Source of the DNA: Neglectibacter timonensis
GTDB lineage: Bacteria; Bacillota; Clostridia; Oscillospirales; Acutalibacteraceae
Direction of reading: 5' to 3'
Assembly (NCBI RefSeq): GCF_900048895.1
Contig: NZ_LT160640.1
Coordinates: 806,001 to 870,000, forward strand
Length of the DNA stretch: 64,000 nt
The notes under the pieces: model-generated
The model's input: the letters and a program-made list of their open reading frames with translations, nothing else
Database searches by the model: none
What the model was told of the DNA's origin: nothing
Translations under genes and position numbers: made by a program
In this document: positions 60,726-64,000 of the stretch, piece after piece
How positions within the stretch are numbered: the stretch's first letter is position 1
Layout: each line of letters starts with the position of its first letter

Positions 60726-63245
60726 TCACTCCCCGGCAGGTTCCGGAGGCGCCACAGTGGAGTTGTCAGGCGGCAATGTAGGCGTCGGTTCCTCCGTTGG
60801 CGGCGGCGGTGGTTCGGGCTCTACCGATGGCGTAGGAGTCGGATTGTCTGACGGCGTCGGTTCCACTTCGCTGGACTCGCCGCCTGAACTGGGATCATCG
60901 GAAGAATCCGGAGGCAGCTCAGATGGAGTCGGCGTCAAAGACGGAGTAACCGACGGTGTCACAGAAGGTGTGACGCTTGGCTCTATAGATGGTGTAATGG
61001 AGGGCGAGGGGGATGGAGACGGAGAAGACGGCTTTTTGCCGTAGGCGATGTGATCTGAACCACCATTACAGGTGCGCGGAACATTATTGGGGGTATACCA
61101 GCCGGTGGCAGTGTCATAACAACTTCCCCCTGCCAAAAGCCCGCTGCTGCGGCAAAACGTGGCCTGCACCACATCGTCGCTGAGGTTATAACTATAATCC
61201 GACCAATCGTAATTATCCAGCATATACTGCATCACAGCACGCCAGGTGTATTTGTGAATGGTGGAGTCCTCCAGATAATCCGGATTGGGATAGCCGTTCC
61301 AGATACCGGCCACACAGAATGGCGTGCCGCCGATAAACCAATAATCGTACATATCATCGGTAGTACCTGTTTTGCCGAACACGTCAACCGGAAGTTCCTG
61401 CATGATACCGGTAGCCGTACCGTTCGGCCCCTCTGTAGGGCGGTGCAGCAGCTTATTCATGACAGTGGCGTTATCCGCAGTCATGACTTGCTCTCCCTGC
61501 TTTTCGCGGTTATCTAAAATGACGTTGCCGTCATGGTCTTTGATATAATTATAGGTGTAGGGCTTGTTGTAATAACCGCCGTTCCCAAAAATCTGAAAAG
61601 CAGCGGTCATCTCCCGCACCGTGGCGCCCTCGGAAAGGCCGCCCAGCGCCATAGCCGCCAAGCTATGGGAATCCTCCTCTGTCAGTTTCTGGAAATGAAG
61701 TTTGTTTGTAAGCCAGTCGAAACAGGCCTCCGGCGTCACTTCCTGACAAAGCCAGGCAGCCGGTGCGTTCTGAGATACCTCGATAGCATGGTCCACGTTC
61801 ATGGTACCCTCGTATTCCAGAGAGAAGTTGGCCGGCCATTGTTCCGTCGGGTCATCGAGGATATTGGGGATGGGCTCGTCCTTAAGCACCTTGCCGTATG
61901 TGATGGCATCGGTGTTAAGGCCCACGCTGTAAGCGCTAATGGGCTTGATGGCGGAACCTGTCTGCCGGTAACTTTGCGTGGCGTTGTTCCACAGCCGAAT
62001 ACCGGTGCGCTGGTTGCGGCTGCCTACCACAGCCATTACTTTTCCGGAATAGTCCATCATAAAGAAGCCGATTTCCGTATTGGGATCCTCCGGCATGCTT
62101 TCCGAACCCAGGAAGAAATTCTCAATGTCCGTTTGCATTTTCAAGTTCATAGCGCAGTGGATTTCCAAGCCCGAATTGTAGATTTGGTCCACAGCGTAGT
62201 CATAAGCCCATCCGTATTTTTCCATCAGATCGGCTGCAATGTCCTCAAACATGGTATCGATATACCAGTTCCATTTTTCCGCATCCTGGTTCTCGTCTAC
62301 GTCGGTGGTTTCCAGCTCAGCGCCTACAAATTTCATCGTTTGCAGCTCAGCCATTGCCGCATCGTATTCACCTTGGGTGATCTTTTCCTGATCCACCATC
62401 TCGCCCAGCACCGTTTTGGCCCGGCCTTTGGATTCCTCCGGAAAAATCAAAGGGTTGAACTGGTAGGGGTTTTGGGTGATGCCCGCAATCAGCGCGCATT
62501 CCGCAATTGAACATTCCCCGATACTCTTGTCAAAATAGCAGTTGGCCGCGGCCTCTACGCCCTGGCACTGGCCTCCGTAGTTGACCACATTGAGATAAGC
62601 TTCGAGAATTTCATCTTTGCTGTAGCCCGGCTTTCTTTCCCCATCCTCCGCAGTATAGCCGTTCTCCAAATTGAGAGCGGTGAAAATTTCCTTCACTTTC
62701 CGCAGAATGCTCACCTGATTTTCATTGGTCAAATTCTTGATGAGCTGTTGGGTAAGAGTAGAACCGCCGCCTCCACCTGTATGGGTAAAGAGCTTCAGCA
62801 CCGCACTGGCCGTCGATTTCCAGTCCACGCCACTGTGTTCGAAAAAACGCTTATCTTCGATAGCGATCTGCGCATCCTCCATCGCTTTCGGAATCTCGCT
62901 GAGCGGTGTCCAGACGCGGTTTTCGTCACTGTAAAAGGTCGTATATTCCGTCGAAGTGCCGTCGGGATTATCCAAATAGACAAAACTGGAAAATTTCAGC
63001 TTCATAGCGGAGATATTCGGCGGCACCGAATTCTTGAAGCTGAAAATGAAAGTGGCAACCGAAATAAACACTAACATTCCCGAAAGGAATAAAATGCACA
63101 GCAGGGTCTTCACAGCCTTCCACACCATGCCGCCAACTGTCTTCGCCGTGGCCCCGGCTGTCTGCGAAAGTTCTCCCTCTGCACGCCCCGAGGGTATCTC
63201 CATCGATGTAGTGTTGTATTTATTGATATCTTCTCTGTTCAGCAC
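60726..63245 (-). CDS. Class A penicillin-binding protein (PBP1A type)
   Basis: This 839-residue bifunctional enzyme polymerises glycan strands and cross-links peptides. It has a cytoplasmic start, one membrane helix (about 48-70), a GT51 transglycosylase domain (AIEDKRFFEHSG, GGGSTLTQQLIKN) and a transpeptidase domain with GSAIKP (active-site Ser), SQNAPAAW and KTGTT. The last 105 residues are a Pro/Ser/Thr tail with VTPS repeats. I start at the GTG at 63245: AGGGAGGT lies 6-7 bases upstream, while the longer frame to 63305 has none. It has its own terminator. Confidence 0.95.
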   Translation of the reverse strand: MLNREDINKYNTTSMEIPSGRAEGELSQTAGATAKTVGGMVWKAVKTLLCILFLSGMLVFISVATFIFSFKNSVPPNISAMKLKFSSFVYLDNPDGTSTEYTTFYSDENRVWTPLSEIPKAMEDAQIAIEDKRFFEHSGVDWKSTASAVLKLFTHTGGGGGSTLTQQLIKNLTNENQVSILRKVKEIFTALNLENGYTAEDGERKPGYSKDEILEAYLNVVNYGGQCQGVEAAANCYFDKSIGECSIAECALIAGITQNPYQFNPLIFPEESKGRAKTVLGEMVDQEKITQGEYDAAMAELQTMKFVGAELETTDVDENQDAEKWNWYIDTMFEDIAADLMEKYGWAYDYAVDQIYNSGLEIHCAMNLKMQTDIENFFLGSESMPEDPNTEIGFFMMDYSGKVMAVVGSRNQRTGIRLWNNATQSYRQTGSAIKPISAYSVGLNTDAITYGKVLKDEPIPNILDDPTEQWPANFSLEYEGTMNVDHAIEVSQNAPAAWLCQEVTPEACFDWLTNKLHFQKLTEEDSHSLAAMALGGLSEGATVREMTAAFQIFGNGGYYNKPYTYNYIKDHDGNVILDNREKQGEQVMTADNATVMNKLLHRPTEGPNGTATGIMQELPVDVFGKTGTTDDMYDYWFIGGTPFCVAGIWNGYPNPDYLEDSTIHKYTWRAVMQYMLDNYDWSDYSYNLSDDVVQATFCRSSGLLAGGSCYDTATGWYTPNNVPRTCNGGSDHIAYGKKPSSPSPSPSPSITPSIEPSVTPSVTPSVTPSLTPTPSELPPDSSDDPSSGGESSEVEPTPSDNPTPTPSVEPEPPPPPTEEPTPTLPPDNSTVAPPEPAGE

Positions 63246-63329
63246 GGCGTACCTCCCTAACAGGTTTAGACTCCCACCCCTGGTATATTCGCCATAATTT
63301 GGCACATAATAAGCCGGAGGTGATTGCTC

Positions 63330-63743
63330 ATGAGTGGAAATAGACCAAAAAACTACAAAAAACCAACCCTAATTCTCTCCATTGTCACGATGACCGCCTT
63401 GGTGGTGAGCGCTGCTGCTTTCTCTTTGAAGCAGAATACAGCAATTGCCGTACAGGGCGATCCCGCAAAAAATGCTAGTAGCTATTATACCCTAAACAGT
63501 TTCTCAAGTCAAGAAAGCCAGGACTCACAAGCTTCCAGCACGGCGGTCCGGGAAACAGAACATTATCTGATAACAGTGTGCGACGGAAAAATCGGAGTAT
63601 ACAAAAATGGAGCTTCCGATCCTTTTTTAACCGCCGATGTGGATGTATATCTGCTCCCCGAGGAAGATCTCAAGCTTCTGAGAAAGGGAATTGCCACTGA
63701 CAGTTTTATGGAAGTAAAGGCGATTCTGGAAGATTATGAATAG
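63330..63743 (+). CDS. Membrane-anchored BofC C-terminal domain-like protein
   Basis: The 137-residue protein has a basic start, one membrane helix (about 15-34), a Ser/Gln-rich linker and a compact C-terminal domain (VRETEHYLITVCDGKIGVYKNG...VDVYLLPEEDLKLLRKGI). This resembles the BofC C-terminal domain. In Bacillus BofC acts between mother cell and forespore as a brake on SpoIVB. It starts at the ATG at 63330, with GGAGGTG 7 bases upstream. It diverges from the PBP gene. Confidence 0.75.
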   Translation: MSGNRPKNYKKPTLILSIVTMTALVVSAAAFSLKQNTAIAVQGDPAKNASSYYTLNSFSSQESQDSQASSTAVRETEHYLITVCDGKIGVYKNGASDPFLTADVDVYLLPEEDLKLLRKGIATDSFMEVKAILEDYE

Positions 63744-64000
63744 GGCGGCCTTTCTTTCCTCGCTTCGAACTGCCTTTCTGATAAGAGAGACGTATTTCAT
63801 CGGAAATACCTTACACAGATTCCTGCAATCACGAAAATTAAGAACTATCCCCCAAGCAGGGCGGCATGCTTGGGGGATAGTCTCGCTGGCAAAGAATTTC
63901 ATCTATCTCAAGGAGGAAGCGCCATCTCCCGATCCCGAGTATAAATCTTCTTTTCCTTTTAGAACACTTTCTTTAAATTGATCTGCCTCTTAGGACTCTG
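63744..64000. other. Downstream region with a perfect hairpin
   Basis: No gene is supported in the last 257 bp. A perfect 14-bp inverted repeat (CTATCCCCCAAGCA at 63845-63858 with TGCTTGGGGGATAG at 63867-63880) lies about 100 bp past the BofC-like gene. It lacks a T-run, so it may be a processing site or the terminator of a gene beyond the window. Confidence 0.5.

Noticed and set aside
1-64000. CRISPR arrays, insertion sequences and rRNA genes
   Set aside because: I saw no regularly spaced repeats, no transposase-like frames and no rRNA-like sequence.

Overview
The window looks like chromosomal DNA of a low-to-mid GC, Gram-positive anaerobe of class Clostridia, most likely an Oscillospirales/Ruminococcaceae-type gut bacterium. 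This is inferred from the gene set and not from a marker search. The supporting genes are a cdaA-cdaR pair, DnaD and DnaI-type helicase-loading proteins, DUF951, a UPF0735 ACT protein, a fused IspDF, pyruvate phosphate dikinase, a BofC-type domain, and many AGGAGG ribosome-binding sites with TTG or GTG starts. Most of the window is core or housekeeping sequence. I see no phage, transposon, integrase, CRISPR array or rRNA.

Layout. 0.2-7.9 kb (minus strand): a sugar-ABC ATPase, an RsuA-type pseudouridine synthase, a DUF4830 protein, a phosphopantetheinyl transferase, a MATE pump and ppdK. 8.3-13.6 kb (plus): pth, mfd and a PrsA/SurA-like lipoprotein. 13.7-29.9 kb (minus): a serine hydrolase and an M18 aminopeptidase; a run DUF951, prfA, Sua5-CoaE fusion, lytic transglycosylase; cdaA-cdaR; a DUF3343/cysteine-desulfurase-like pair; a DUF6020 membrane protein with a family 2 glycosyltransferase; ispDF; and an XRE regulator with a membrane partner. 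30-37.5 kb: a Na/Pi cotransporter, a DUF421 protein, a tiny unrecognised ORF, a ribbon-helix-helix protein, a GntR-ABC-permease cassette and an unknown membrane protein.

37.5-44.3 kb: a second MATE pump, then a plus-strand accessory run of two GNAT acetyltransferases, a methyltransferase, a LURP-one protein, a dCTP deaminase-like protein, an APH-like kinase and an EamA transporter. 44.3-52.1 kb: a pentapeptide-repeat protein, tRNA-Thr, the dnaD-dnaI pair, a split ThrE exporter, an RluA enzyme and a GT4-CsaB fusion. 52.1-56.4 kb is the most accessory-looking and A+T-rich part: a triple zinc-ribbon protein, a surface protein with helical repeats, tRNA-Pro, a membrane-anchored PD-(D/E)XK-like protein and a small acidic ORF. 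56.4-60.5 kb is a threonine-pathway operon (UPF0735 ACT, hom, thrB, aspartokinase). The end carries a class A penicillin-binding protein and a divergent BofC-like protein.

The best candidates for new biology are the Sua5-CoaE fusion, the membrane-anchored nuclease-like protein beside tRNA-Pro, the palindromes over the promoters of the XRE and GntR regulators, an exactly duplicated hairpin between the GntR gene and its ABC transporter, and a terminator-like hairpin that contains the ribosome-binding site of a small ORF. No single locus is clearly an undescribed multi-gene system. Starts were adjusted where a ribosome-binding site favoured a different codon.
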